A program made the position numbers and the translations under genes. From NCBI RefSeq assembly GCF_023278565.1, contig NC_064672.1, positions 1,922,001 to 1,986,000 of the forward strand: a stretch of 64,000 bases of DNA, read 5' to 3'. Below the pieces are notes generated by a model. It was not told the DNA's origin. It saw nothing but the letters and a program-made list of their open reading frames with translations, and did not search any database. Source of the DNA: Colletotrichum lupini (Eukaryota > Ascomycota > Sordariomycetes > Glomerellales > Glomerellaceae). Below are positions 54,366-64,000 of the stretch, piece by piece. How positions within the stretch are numbered: position 1 is the stretch's first letter; every line of letters begins with the position of its first letter.

Positions 54366-56658
54366 GACACGGAGGAACTCTGGAGAGCGCTCATCGACTT
54401 TTGCCGTGTTTTTTCTGGCTTGGAATTGTTGTATGTTTGCCAGATGAACTTTGCGAGTAGCTCTTACTGGTACAAACCAACCCAAATCTGATTGTGAGTT
54501 TCGGGGATCACCAGGTTGCCCTAGTCTGACTTGTCCACACAGAGACGTTCCAAAGGTGGTGAGATTGTGGCCCGTGCACGTCACAGAGGTCGTACAACGG
54601 GGGAAAAGGAGTGTTTTGAAGTCGGTCGATGACTGTTGGGCAGAGGGCGGGAATAAGGGGTGGTCGAGTGAGGGTCCTGAGGGCTGGGATCAGCCAGGGG
54701 TTGGTGCTCGTAACCTAACTGAATAAAGACATGTTCTGCCAGAGGAAGCAGAGACCATTCGTTTGACAGAACTCTCACAGAAGGGCTAGGCTCGGAACTG
54801 ATGGCTTCAGGACCGTCCTTGGAGCGAATGTTATACGGGCGATCGGCAACATCCCGGCCCCCGAGGCCCCCGCGCGGGCAGGGCAAACCCACCACGATAA
54901 CGCTCAATGGCGCTTCGCGTCTCGGAGTGCCTAGTCCCGTCACGGCATCCCACCCCTGTGCGGCGCGGCGCGGGACGCTTTGTTGACCCCACAATCCGAC
55001 TAATGTGCCGACAGTCTTTCAGTCAGCGAGGTCTCTGTCGGGTAGAGAGATAAGACACTTCAAGTCGATAGTGACTTTTCTCCCCTTTTCAGCTCACATA
55101 GATACTAAAAGAATGGCTTAATAAGTTTACTGATGATTGCTGCGTACATGCGTTGCAGCTAAGCTTCCGGAGACTCACTTGGCATATGTTAGTTTCTTGG
55201 ATACAGGTGATTTATAGAGCTGGGAGAACTACGCCGCAGTTTCGACTATATGACCAACATCAGGGTTCTGCTGCATAATTTAGTGCGGACAGTGAATCTT
55301 GTCACCTCAAAACACACCTCAAATATTAATACAGGCTACATTTCCGGCAGAATTCAGATCTCTCAACTGCTCTTGATCTATGAAGACTACTATTGAAGAC
55401 CATATACAGAGGATAAGTTCATAGACATGTCTATCAGTAGATAAGGATTGCCGATGTATTCGGTCCTTTATCTTAAGGTAGTGGTTGGCTTGATTCGCAG
55501 TCATTGGATCTTTGGCTTGATAGAGAGCTCGGGGGCCACCAAAGCTACATGTAGTAAGTGTCCAGGATTCTAGCCCTGCACATCAGATCTCGTATCCTGT
55601 CAGCTGGCTTTGTGTGCCGAGACATTCCGGCATCCCACTCTCCCTACGGGCGACATGCCATTCTGGTTCTGTGTCTGGCGCGTGAGCGAATCATATTGAG
55701 ATCCCCATGTTTCTGCCTTCTTATGCCCCCAGCCTTACTGAGGCATCATAAACACTCATTCACAACTCACGCTTAGATGGAAAGTATCATTTCGAGACAG
55801 TTCGAATACCTTTCTTACTTTCAGAAAACTGACAACCCGGAGGTGTGATTACCCGATCTCAGGGCGGGTCAGATTCCAACCGCGCGAGAACCGCGCCGCA
55901 CTCACAGTCATTCCCCGGGGGCCGACAGGTCCCGCGTTCCGCGATGCGACGACATTATCAATGCCAGGTACCAAGATTCACAAAACTCACATGCCACCAC
56001 GGTTTCGGAATCTCTTCTGCCCTGCAACGCCGATGCTCTGAGACTTTAAATGTTAAGCAAGCACGAGGCCTGCTTTCGCCTCAGGTCACCAGACTACATC
56101 AACCTGTTTGGTCCCTAACGCAGAAGATTGCTGTTTAAAGTGAGCGCATGATCATGTTCCTAAACGCCTCATCTCTGTGATTATCTAAAAGCTTGATACT
56201 TTGTAATTTTACCTTGCATGCACCTTACCCTGCCTACTCTAGTAAATACATAAGTAGACTATGGTATATACTGTGGTCTATCCCGCTTAAGCCCGCAAGA
56301 GCAGAAGCTACTCTGGACAACCAGGTACATTGATCCCAGTAACTATTGCCCTAACGTGGAAATCCAAACTAGAAAGTCTTCCCGAGAAGTGGAGAAATAG
56401 ATAGTAACAGAGATCGGAGATCGGAAGGCTCCATCGTCTGGCCGGGGTATTCCAAGCCAGCTGGTGGGTCTCGGGGGCTCTATCTCTCTTCTAATAACTT
56501 CCGAAGTCGAGATAAAGAGATTATGCAGAACACATAGCTCACTTCAACGCCGCGGAGCAGTTTCAGTGAAAGTACACATATGTAGAATCAAATGCAACCT
56601 GTTTCTTCTGGTGGTATAACATGCCGCTAATTATTGCTCGGATTCTTTACCCATAAAA
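54366..56658. other. Intergenic, 2.3 kb
   Basis: Between the start of the BTB gene and the end of the amino-acid permease gene, both on the minus strand. Open frames near 54451-54994 are on opposite strands of the same stretch and lack family resemblance. No repeats or RIP-like composition seen. Confidence 0.45.
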
Positions 56659-58289
56659 TCATACAGAGTTCGAGTTGTCTGCGCATGACCAAGCAGAGGA
56701 CCGGTTTGGGCCGTTGTAGTCATTGATAATTCCCATGATGGAACTGTAAGTCCCAGCGACCATCAAGAACGTTCCCGAAACCACAACAAAAGCAGCCCAA
56801 ACACACATAGCGTACCATCTTATGGTTGGGTTCTGTCTTCCTTTCGTCCAGTTGTCGTAGAACCACATGCAGCCCATCGGCTGGAAGCAGATCAGTGTGC
56901 CGAGAAGCGCACCGATGAGAGAGATAAGACTGTTGAATACGGGAATACCGCTAGCAACCAAATAGGCCACCAAAGCCACAGTGAAGGTACAGCCAATCCA
57001 GGTCGCCCAGTGGGTAAAGGTGTTAGCTGTCAGGTGCCTTGATCCTCTCAGAATTCGAACGAATACGTGCTTGCTCGGTAACTACAATGTGGTTAGCGCA
57101 GATTCAAGCTTCTGTGAAATCAAGACACTCACATGGAGCAAGACAGCGGCCGAGACAATAAGACCAGGAAGACCGAGTCCATAAGCGACTTTTTTGACGC
57201 TGGGCCCAGCAGAGCCGAGAGCGGGCGAAGAAACGTATGATCCACAGTAGTAGTAGACAACGGCACCTACAGCCACGTAGACGAGCGTGACAACAGATTG
57301 GCAGAGAATGAGAGCTCGGGTGTAATGCTTGGGCTCGCGCATCTCAGCTACAATGGAGAAGAACGCTGGCGTGCCTGCGTACGAGAAAACGAGTGCAGAG
57401 ATGGCAGCGATGGCCTCTGTGAAAGTGGGCGAGCCTACGAGCTTGAAATCCGACTTCCAAGGGAGATCTTTTGGTGCTGCGGCAGGCCTATCCTGTAGGC
57501 CAACAGCAATGGTCACAGTGAGAACTAGCGAAGCTATTAGATGCTGCAGGTTTAGGTAGGGGCTAAGAGCCTAGACTTACCGGCAACGATGATACTCGTA
57601 ACACCAACCCATGCCAGCCAACTGATTCGTCCCAGCGTCCGTATGCTAGAAAAGCCGAATCCAATAATCGCTGCAACTGCGACAAAGACGGCGGTACAGG
57701 TCGCATGCATAGAAAGAGCATTCAAAGCGATAGAGATACTCAGCATAGCGGAGCCTGAGGTGAAGGTAAAGACTATGGAAGTAAAGATTAGTGAATTGAT
57801 GTTGATACTGATCGCCTGTTACAGAGCACTCACAGAGGCAAAAGCCGGCACCGAAAATTTCACGGCCAATCCAGCCAAACATCAACTCTCCTGCATCATC
57901 AACGCCGTAGACTTCGGGATGGCGGAGCTTGAAAGTACCGACAATGAAGTCGGACCAGGTAGTGATGCCGCTAATTACGCAGACAAGAATGACTCCTGGA
58001 ATTATCCCCATGGTGTCGAGGATAGAGGGGATGGATAGAACGCCGAGACCCATCTGAGTTTTCATCATTAAGACGGAAGTACCCAGCCATCCGACCTAAT
58101 GCCAGTCAATTCCTATAACTTTTAAATCACCGAAAAGGAGTTACAAACACTGCGGTAGTTGGGGCCATCTTCCGTAATCTCACCAAAGACGGCATCGTGG
58201 GCAATCGCGTTGTCCGCGGCAACAACCTTGCCTGTGTTCGACGGCGCCTCACCCAGCGAGCTATCCTTGATTTCTCTTGTGTCCGACAT
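56659..58289 (-). CDS. Mtr-like neutral amino-acid permease (AAAP/Aa_trans family), 472 aa, five exons
   Basis: Model on the minus strand: 58289-58149, 58095-57834, 57772-57581, 57533-57133 and 57081-56659; introns of 47-61 bp, frames all join. The start MSDTREIKDSS follows a non-ATG frame extension. The hydrophilic N-tail ends at GPNYRS, directly before the first helix GWLGTSVLMMKTQMGLGVLSIP, the conserved opening of AAAP permeases. About eleven membrane segments follow, including the conserved GTPAFFSIVAEMREPKHY loop and HVFVRILRGSRHL before a late helix. Length matches Neurospora Mtr, a plasma-membrane H+ symporter for neutral aliphatic and aromatic amino acids. Substrate range is inferred from family only. 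The intron 1 donor is the less common GTTTGT. Confidence 0.88.
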
Positions 58290-59318
58290 GGCGGTGCCTG
58301 TAAGCAAGCACTCACTCTCAAAAGATGGGTCGAATCGGCGGGAACGGGGTCAACGATTGGAAGAGGCTAGGAAGGGAACGGCAGAATGAGCATGTTATTA
58401 TACTTGATGAAAATTCCCCAGATCATCTTGCAAGCTGCCGAGCATTTTTCCGGAGAGATGAAAATTCTCCCCACCTCGCGGGGTCGCTTCTTTCGATTGA
58501 CACATTCCTTTATGAAATTTCAATGGAGTCAAGTGAAAATCCCTTCTCGCAAGTGCGCCGGTATCGGAGTGTGTAAGTCCGAGCCTTGGCGAGATCATAT
58601 GGGCACTGACTGGGCAGTAGAATGCCATCTTTGAAGATTTACGCCCCAACTTCTCTGCCGGACGCTCAAGTAGGAGTTGAGGGGATTCAGTAACTCCACG
58701 GATCCGAATTCAGAGCTCCAGGATAGCTTCTTGCCTGCGGAGAATTGGGTCCATCGCGGATAACATCTATCATTTATTCCGCCTTAGATCCCGCAAAGGG
58801 TTGTCTGGGGAAGTGGAGCCATAAATGGGAACAATCACCAATCAGGCGCCGTTCTCGTCATGGCCTTCCTCTTTGGATTAGACAGCAGATGAAGATATCT
58901 TCTGTCAATAAATGGATCTCCGGTTGTGGGAGCTATCTATATCGACGGCATACAATCTTGGTTGCTAGCTGCTTCTCTTCAAGACCCTGTGAACGTGGCA
59001 CAGGAAAGTAATGACTACCTGTCCGAAATCGTGGGTCAGATCTAGCGTGTTTATGAGAGTTGCCCGTGGATCTCAGTAATATTGCGATACGCACACAATG
59101 GAATCTGATTCTTATCATCAACTTTAACGACTGATGTTCTTCTCAAGAGAAATCTGCTCTACCTAATCGGAAAAAGCGGAACCAGCGAAGAGTTCTCGAT
59201 TCCCATGATCCACTTGTACCGACGGGATGCACGTTAACGCTTACATGAACCACCCAAGAGCCGTGCTTGGTTTCGAACAATCGCCAAACTAATGTAATAG
59301 CCTTTCGGCCTGTATACT
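58290..59318. other. Intergenic, 1.03 kb
   Basis: Upstream of the permease gene and downstream of the peroxidase gene. No gene or repeat recognised. Short frames on both strands near 58325-58650 overlap and look like noise. Confidence 0.45.
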
Positions 59319-60379
59319 CTATTTGGCCTTTTCTAGGCTTGCGTTCTGTGGCGTAAACGTCAGGGGCACGTCCGCAGGGCTTTGGGCGATGATATCCTGC
59401 ACGATGGGACCGAGTTGCGCGTCGATAGGTGTTTCGTTGGGGGACCAGCCAAGCTCGACGGGAAATCTCTCATTGCCTAGATGGTGTCAGCTTTCATTGC
59501 TTTGATGAAGAGAATTCACCTTAATCAAACATACGGAAGAAGTACTCCAGAAACGTCCTGTTAGCAACAGCAACATCCGGGTCTCCAAAGATTGCCAGCA
59601 AGAATGCGTTCTCGCCAACAATGACTGGGATCTGGGCATCGGTGATCGAGAAAGTCGGATTGATGAGACTCATATCAAAAGCATGCCGAGCTCGGGCGTT
59701 CGCGATCATCGTGATATTAATCGCCTCCTCGTCTCCAAAGTAGCTTACAAAGTTGTCGAAAGTTCCTACGTCGAAAGCGTTGGTGGGGTCGAAGATGGCA
59801 TCTTTGCGAGAAAGACTACCATCGTGCTCGATGACGTTATGGGCATGTAGCATTTGCAAGTCGAAGAACTATCCATGACAAGATTAGCCCAAAGCGCTTT
59901 TGGCTAGTGGCATGAAGCTTTGGTGTTAAGCGAAGCAGTAACAGCTTACAGTTGCATTAGGGACAGGATTGACGACGAGGGCATTGTTGAAGATGTTGAG
60001 GGCGGGCGCTTCGGGCACATTCAGCGCATCGTTGAGGGCCTTGATGAGGATATCCTTGGTGATGTTCCGGCCGTCATGGGGAACAAAGCCATGGTTGGAA
60101 AGGGTGTTCATGACCGGGCACGGGGCTCGTTCTATGTTCCATCTGGTCAGCTGTGGCCTCAAAGTCGTGGGACATATCACGAGACTCACGATCATTAGGA
60201 CCCGGTGGACTCCAGATGAAGTGATTTGGCTTCAAAGTACCCCATGATTCGTTTCCAGTTTTCAGCCCCTTCAGTCCCTTGCTGGGCGGCAGAGCAAAGC
60301 GAGTGTTCGGGTAGGCGAAGTGGGGGAAAGCCTGAACGACGGAGGCAGCCCCAATGATGGTTGGCACAGAGAGATGCAT
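59319..60379 (-). CDS. Secreted chloroperoxidase-type haem-thiolate peroxidase, 287 aa, four exons
   Basis: Model: 60379-60190, 60131-59950, 59868-59535 and 59476-59319; introns 58, 81 and 58 bp, frames continuous. Signal peptide MHLSVPTIIGAASVVQA. Then comes the peroxidase family 2 signature: a GPNDQRAPCPVMNTLSNHGFVPHDG segment (shown here only as a description; key residues P67-C68-P69) with Cys68 as the proximal haem ligand, and the EHD motif at residues 138-140 near the metal-binding and distal side. The last exon gives NERFPVELGWSP, the usual C-terminal landmark. Such enzymes use H2O2 to halogenate, oxidise or oxygenate small organic substrates outside the cell. Length is as expected for the short chloroperoxidase/UPO class. 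EHD rather than EGD-R points to the chloroperoxidase side of the family. Confidence 0.9.
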
Positions 60380-61716
60380 GTCTTGCTGAGTTTTATAGAT
60401 GGCTCTTAATGACGAAAGGGGAATGAACTGTTTGCGGTAAACTTTGGACTGTGATTAATCGGTAATTCGAAACCAGGTCTATATGTCATATTTGCAGGAA
60501 GCAGCGATGGCTTTATATCATTCTCACCGATTTCGAATATCAAGCCATCCTATAATGCCAAATTGCGAACAAGTGACTGGCTAGTTTCTCAATTCTCACC
60601 TGATCGACGACACCCTGTTCAGATGCTCTTGCTGATTCACAAGGTGGAACTGCACGACCAGCGCAGTACTACTGAGCCACAGACATGGACCCACTCGACA
60701 ACGAAAACGAAAACGAAGATGAGGCTCTCCGCAGCCATGATTGTTCCAGGTCGCTGTACCAAATTATCGTTCTCGTTCCCGTAGGGCTGCTTACATAGTA
60801 GCAGCCAATGTGATTGAAGGAGTTGTCATATGCCAAGTATTATGCCCCGAGTCCTACGTACGTTACCGGTGGCTCAGCACGCATTCTATCCCGTTCTTTG
60901 CTTGGCGCCAGTGAGACCCAGCACCAGTGTGGTGGTCTAGAAATACAACATAAAACGCCTTATGAATGCACACTGAGATGGTGGTCTAGCTTAAAGTAAT
61001 GGAAGTAGCCATTCACTGTGGCCGGAATACGAGGCATTTATTCAAGCATAAAGTTGGAACTGCGGGCCGACTCGGCACTTTCAAAAACATGGACCATTAG
61101 CAATCAACGACTCATGATTCGCAAGAACACTGATGGCTTCTTGATTCATTGGAGATGTTCACATGGCTCCGAAGAGGACTGCTCAGAGATAACGTCTAAA
61201 GCCTCTGCCCTGACTGGTCTCGTTATAGCCGCGTAGTCACAATGAGCTCCTCCTGTAACTTGTCACCGATCCTTACACTTTGTTTCCACCAGAGGCCATG
61301 ATTTCCAAAAACTTCATCCTCTAATCAATCGAATCGGCCATCATTCACGCTGCTCTGCTCCACGCAGCGTTCTTGGATTTCATACTTGGACTTCATAGGC
61401 CCCGAGTATCCAGAGGTGATTCCGAAGTTATTGGCGGAATGATGCTCCCAGCTCTTCCGAGCTCTCGTACCAAAGGTGGATCTTCCATCTAGTTGTCTTA
61501 CTCGTGTCTCCCAGCAAGAATTTAGAGAGTTTCTAATTATGCTGTCATATCACCTTAAGCAGCAATATGTTGAGATACTGTTGCGACATCAAGCCTTGCG
61601 CCTCCTTGAATCCTTGAAGCGACAGAGGGATCGAGTCTCGGCAGAGATTAAGGCAAATTCGGTGCGGTCGTGGCAAGCTGACACGGGATTTTAGGTGATG
61701 GTCCCACGAATGAGTT
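60380..61716. other. Intergenic, 1.34 kb
   Basis: Between the start of the peroxidase gene and the end of the transcription-factor gene, both on the minus strand. It would carry the peroxidase promoter. No gene recognised. Confidence 0.45.
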
Positions 61717-64000
61717 TCACTGTGGCTGGTACTGGTCGTTGAGAAGATGAGAAAAGCACGCCCAGTCCCATCCGATCCCATCAGACAGACTAGGCGACCA
61801 TTCGTCGCCAACCATGGGCATCTCGCCAAAGGAGTCGAATCCGAACTCCGATCCGCTGGTAAACCCGTTTCCTTGGTTATAAAAGGGCATTGTTGAACCA
61901 GGCACATTGCCACCTGATTCCCTGCGGCGGCTGTCGTCACTGCCTGACCACTGAGCATCTACCGATCTGGGCGTCGGTGTCTCCCCAGCGTTTTGCCAAG
62001 GGCTGGCGTCTGGCATGGATCTTGGAGTCATGGCTGGTACGGTAGTAGTTGTTCGGTTACTCGACGATCCTGGCGTCGGCAGCCCTTTGTGAAGGAATGA
62101 GTCGATCTTCTGTAGCAGCATGTCCAGTAAGCCGTCACCCCGAAGCCTCGTGTATATCTCTCTCATGGAGTCTGAGGCCGTTTGAATGAGCTATGAGCAT
62201 GTCAGTGACGTCAAGAGGGCGAAAAGGCTCGCGCAATAGCGGCTTACGTGGAGGTCCATGGTTGAGATGCGAGGGTCTGGGTGCGTTACGACATGGACGG
62301 CTAGGGTTGTGAGTGCATGGAGTGGCGCAAGAAGATTCGGTAGGATCGCATTTGACTTGGAGTCGACCGCTTCGACTACTATCCTGAGAACTTTCCGGGC
62401 GGCGTTGGCGGTGAGACCTTGCCCATTCCGCATGATGTAGTCCCACGGTTTGCCTTTAGCAATCAAGTTGGCGCCTGATGTGATTGCCTCTTCGCTGATT
62501 AGAAGACTGTTTCGTGAGAGGATCACGAGCCTGTGATGTGTCGTGTGAGTGAGCTGTATCTGATGCAATGAGACGAGAAGCTCACTTACGCATTATTATA
62601 ATGCATCGATATGAACGATGCAAAGGGGCACTGTTTTGAGCCGATCAAGATGTCTGATATCGGTCTGGAGTCGAACATCGTCAGCTCCACCTTCACCTAT
62701 TCACGTATGGGTATTCATGAGGGACGGTCAAACGTACCTTAGCTCATCGGGCACTGATTCACCCCATCTGGTTAAGAGCAGCTGTGCCTCCCCTGTGGTC
62801 TCAACCTTTTCAGCTATGATAGCTTGTAGTGCACCGTCTCGGAGTCCGTCTTCCTTCCGGCTGACGATGACAGCCTTTCTTCCAATTTCGCTGAGTATCC
62901 TCGCAAGGTCGACGGTCACAGCAAACGCCTTATCCTTCGACGACGTACCGTTGCCCGTGGGCATCTCGACATGAGGCGGGTAGCACTCCTCATCCTCTAT
63001 TGAAGAAAGGCGACCCAATTCGAACGCCAAGAACTTTTCAAAGGAAAAGATGCCGAGCCAGAATGCCTTGCGCTCTTCCTCATTGGCAAAGTCTGGCCTC
63101 TTGTCAGGGCGGTTGTTTTTGCCGCCTCGGCACGTTCGAGGTTTGTGCAGGCCCAGCGACGTTGCAATAGAAACCGCCGTGGTGAGAATGTTCCAAGCCC
63201 CAGCGCACTCATCATAGCAGTGAAGACACAATGAAAGAAGCGCCAAGGATCTGACAGTCTCGACGCCGTTGACGGTGACGAGGTGGCCAATGAGAGTTTT
63301 GCAGTATATTACATAGTCCCCGGGATCCAGTGTTGGTTCCGATAGTGCCGCGGAAGCAAACGCGATAGACATGACGAGGTAGACCGACACCAAGGCCGCT
63401 AAACCTCGTGCCTCTGCGAAGTTTATTGGGCCGAGTTCCACGGCTGTGTCAATGTCTCGCATGAGACGGTCTGGGGTGAAGAGGGGATAGACCAGATTGA
63501 TACCTTCGAGGTAGCGGGCAGCAAGCTTGCGGGCAATTTCTTTGGGAGGAAACGGGCAGGGTTCAGACGACAGAATGCGGTAAGCCGGCGGCCTGTCTAT
63601 GCGCGTTGGCATCCCGCGCCTTTGTTGGATCCCTAGCCGACGCGCAGCAAGGTCCAACCAGTCGCCGAGGATCTCGACCGAGTTGTTCCCGCGGCTGGGG
63701 CGTACTACAGGTAACTTTCCTTGATACTTAGGCGGGGCCTGGCAGGCGGGAGGCTCCTCATCTTCCGGTATGATGGTGACGGCAGCATCCTTGGGAACCG
63801 TGACAAGCTTAGGAGCCACTACCGACGCTGTCCGGTCACGGCTGTAGAGCAGCTCTATCGACGGCGAAGTCTTTGTGCGGGTGTACGGTAGTGCCGGCGG
63901 CGGCGGCGGCAGCTCAGAGCTCTCAAGCTCTTCTCGAGGTGAGTGTGGAGACGCGACGGCCGTCAGCGAATGCGTCAAGGACGCGCTGGATGCCCGAGAC
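61717..64000 (-). CDS. Fungal-specific (Zn2Cys6-type) transcription factor, C-terminal about 698 codons, cut by window edge
   Basis: Exons on the minus strand: beyond 64000 to 62738, 62664-62590, 62530-62248 and 62190-61717; frames join through introns of 73, 59 and 57 bp. The visible part starts in a disordered, Pro/Ser-rich linker. It then shows the fungal_trans (middle homology) domain: IARKLAARYLEGINLVYPLFTPDRL, the helical block SLALLSLCLHCYDECAGAWNILTTAVSIATSLGLHK, then the NEEERKAFWLGIFSFEKFLAFELGR signature, all typical of Zn2Cys6 regulators. The DNA-binding Zn cluster would lie upstream, outside the window. The tail is Ser/Thr/Pro-rich and ends with an acidic/aromatic stretch (EWSPSLSDGIGWDW) that could be an activation region. 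Target genes are unknown. Confidence 0.85.

Noticed and set aside
54581..54994. 137-codon minus-strand frame upstream of the BTB gene
   Set aside because: Pro/Arg/Ser-rich with no family, and an equally long frame lies on the opposite strand.
58122..64000. Secondary-metabolite gene cluster (permease, peroxidase, Zn2Cys6-type factor)
   Set aside because: No backbone synthase (PKS, NRPS, terpene cyclase) or tailoring set is present; the three genes need not be related.
1..64000. CRISPR arrays, bacterial operons, riboswitches
   Set aside because: The window is clearly eukaryotic with spliced genes; no spaced direct-repeat array was seen.

Overview
The window is a piece of a filamentous ascomycete (Pezizomycotina) genome, most likely a plant-associated Sordariomycete. 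The evidence is many short spliceosomal introns (about 41-150 bp), secreted plant-cell-wall and protein-degrading enzymes, an Mtr-type amino-acid permease, a Zn2Cys6-family regulator, and a sharply two-part base composition. AT-rich blocks in which CpA/TpG is rare and TpA abundant sit next to ordinary genic DNA, which is the mark of repeat-induced point mutation (RIP). The genus cannot be fixed from sequence alone.

Block 1 (about 129-21095) is a nested retrotransposon ruin. An outer Ty3/Gypsy element (756-20873; 190-bp LTRs, AAAAA target duplication) is interrupted by two same-orientation copies of a second, chromodomain-bearing Ty3/Gypsy family (2395-8715 and 13705-20023; 223-bp LTRs). The whole block is bracketed by a 15-bp direct repeat. 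All reading frames are destroyed, but gag zinc knuckles, RT, RNase H, integrase and chromodomain remnants can still be read.

Genic region 1 (21.5-45.9 kb) holds, in order: two convergent GNAT acetyltransferases; a five-exon CorA-like membrane protein (-); a secreted GH2 glycosidase (+); an A1 aspartic protease (+); a DUF676-like serine hydrolase with a repetitive tail (+); tRNA-Val(AAC) (-); a secreted PL26-like rhamnogalacturonan exolyase (+); a weak hypothetical ORF (-); a membrane-anchored RING protein (-); and an AIG2/gamma-glutamylcyclotransferase-like gene (+) cut short by one in-frame TGA.

Block 2 (45977-53008) is one RIP-mutated Ty1/Copia element with 205-bp LTRs and a perfect AAGAC target duplication, inserted just downstream of the AIG2-like gene.

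Genic region 2 (53.1-64 kb) is all on the minus strand: a BTB/POZ protein, an Mtr-like amino-acid permease, a chloroperoxidase-type haem-thiolate peroxidase, and a fungal-specific transcription factor that runs off the right edge.

The GH2 enzyme, the PL26-like lyase, the protease and the peroxidase are all predicted to be secreted, which fits breakdown of plant material outside the cell. The genes do not form an obvious biosynthetic cluster. I found no clearly new biological system. The strongest observations are the layered transposon architecture, the gag zinc fingers with every ligand converted to tyrosine, the unexplained region after the integrase in the outer element, and the single nonsense codon in the AIG2-like gene. 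Exon models were made by eye from splice signals, frame continuity and family resemblance.
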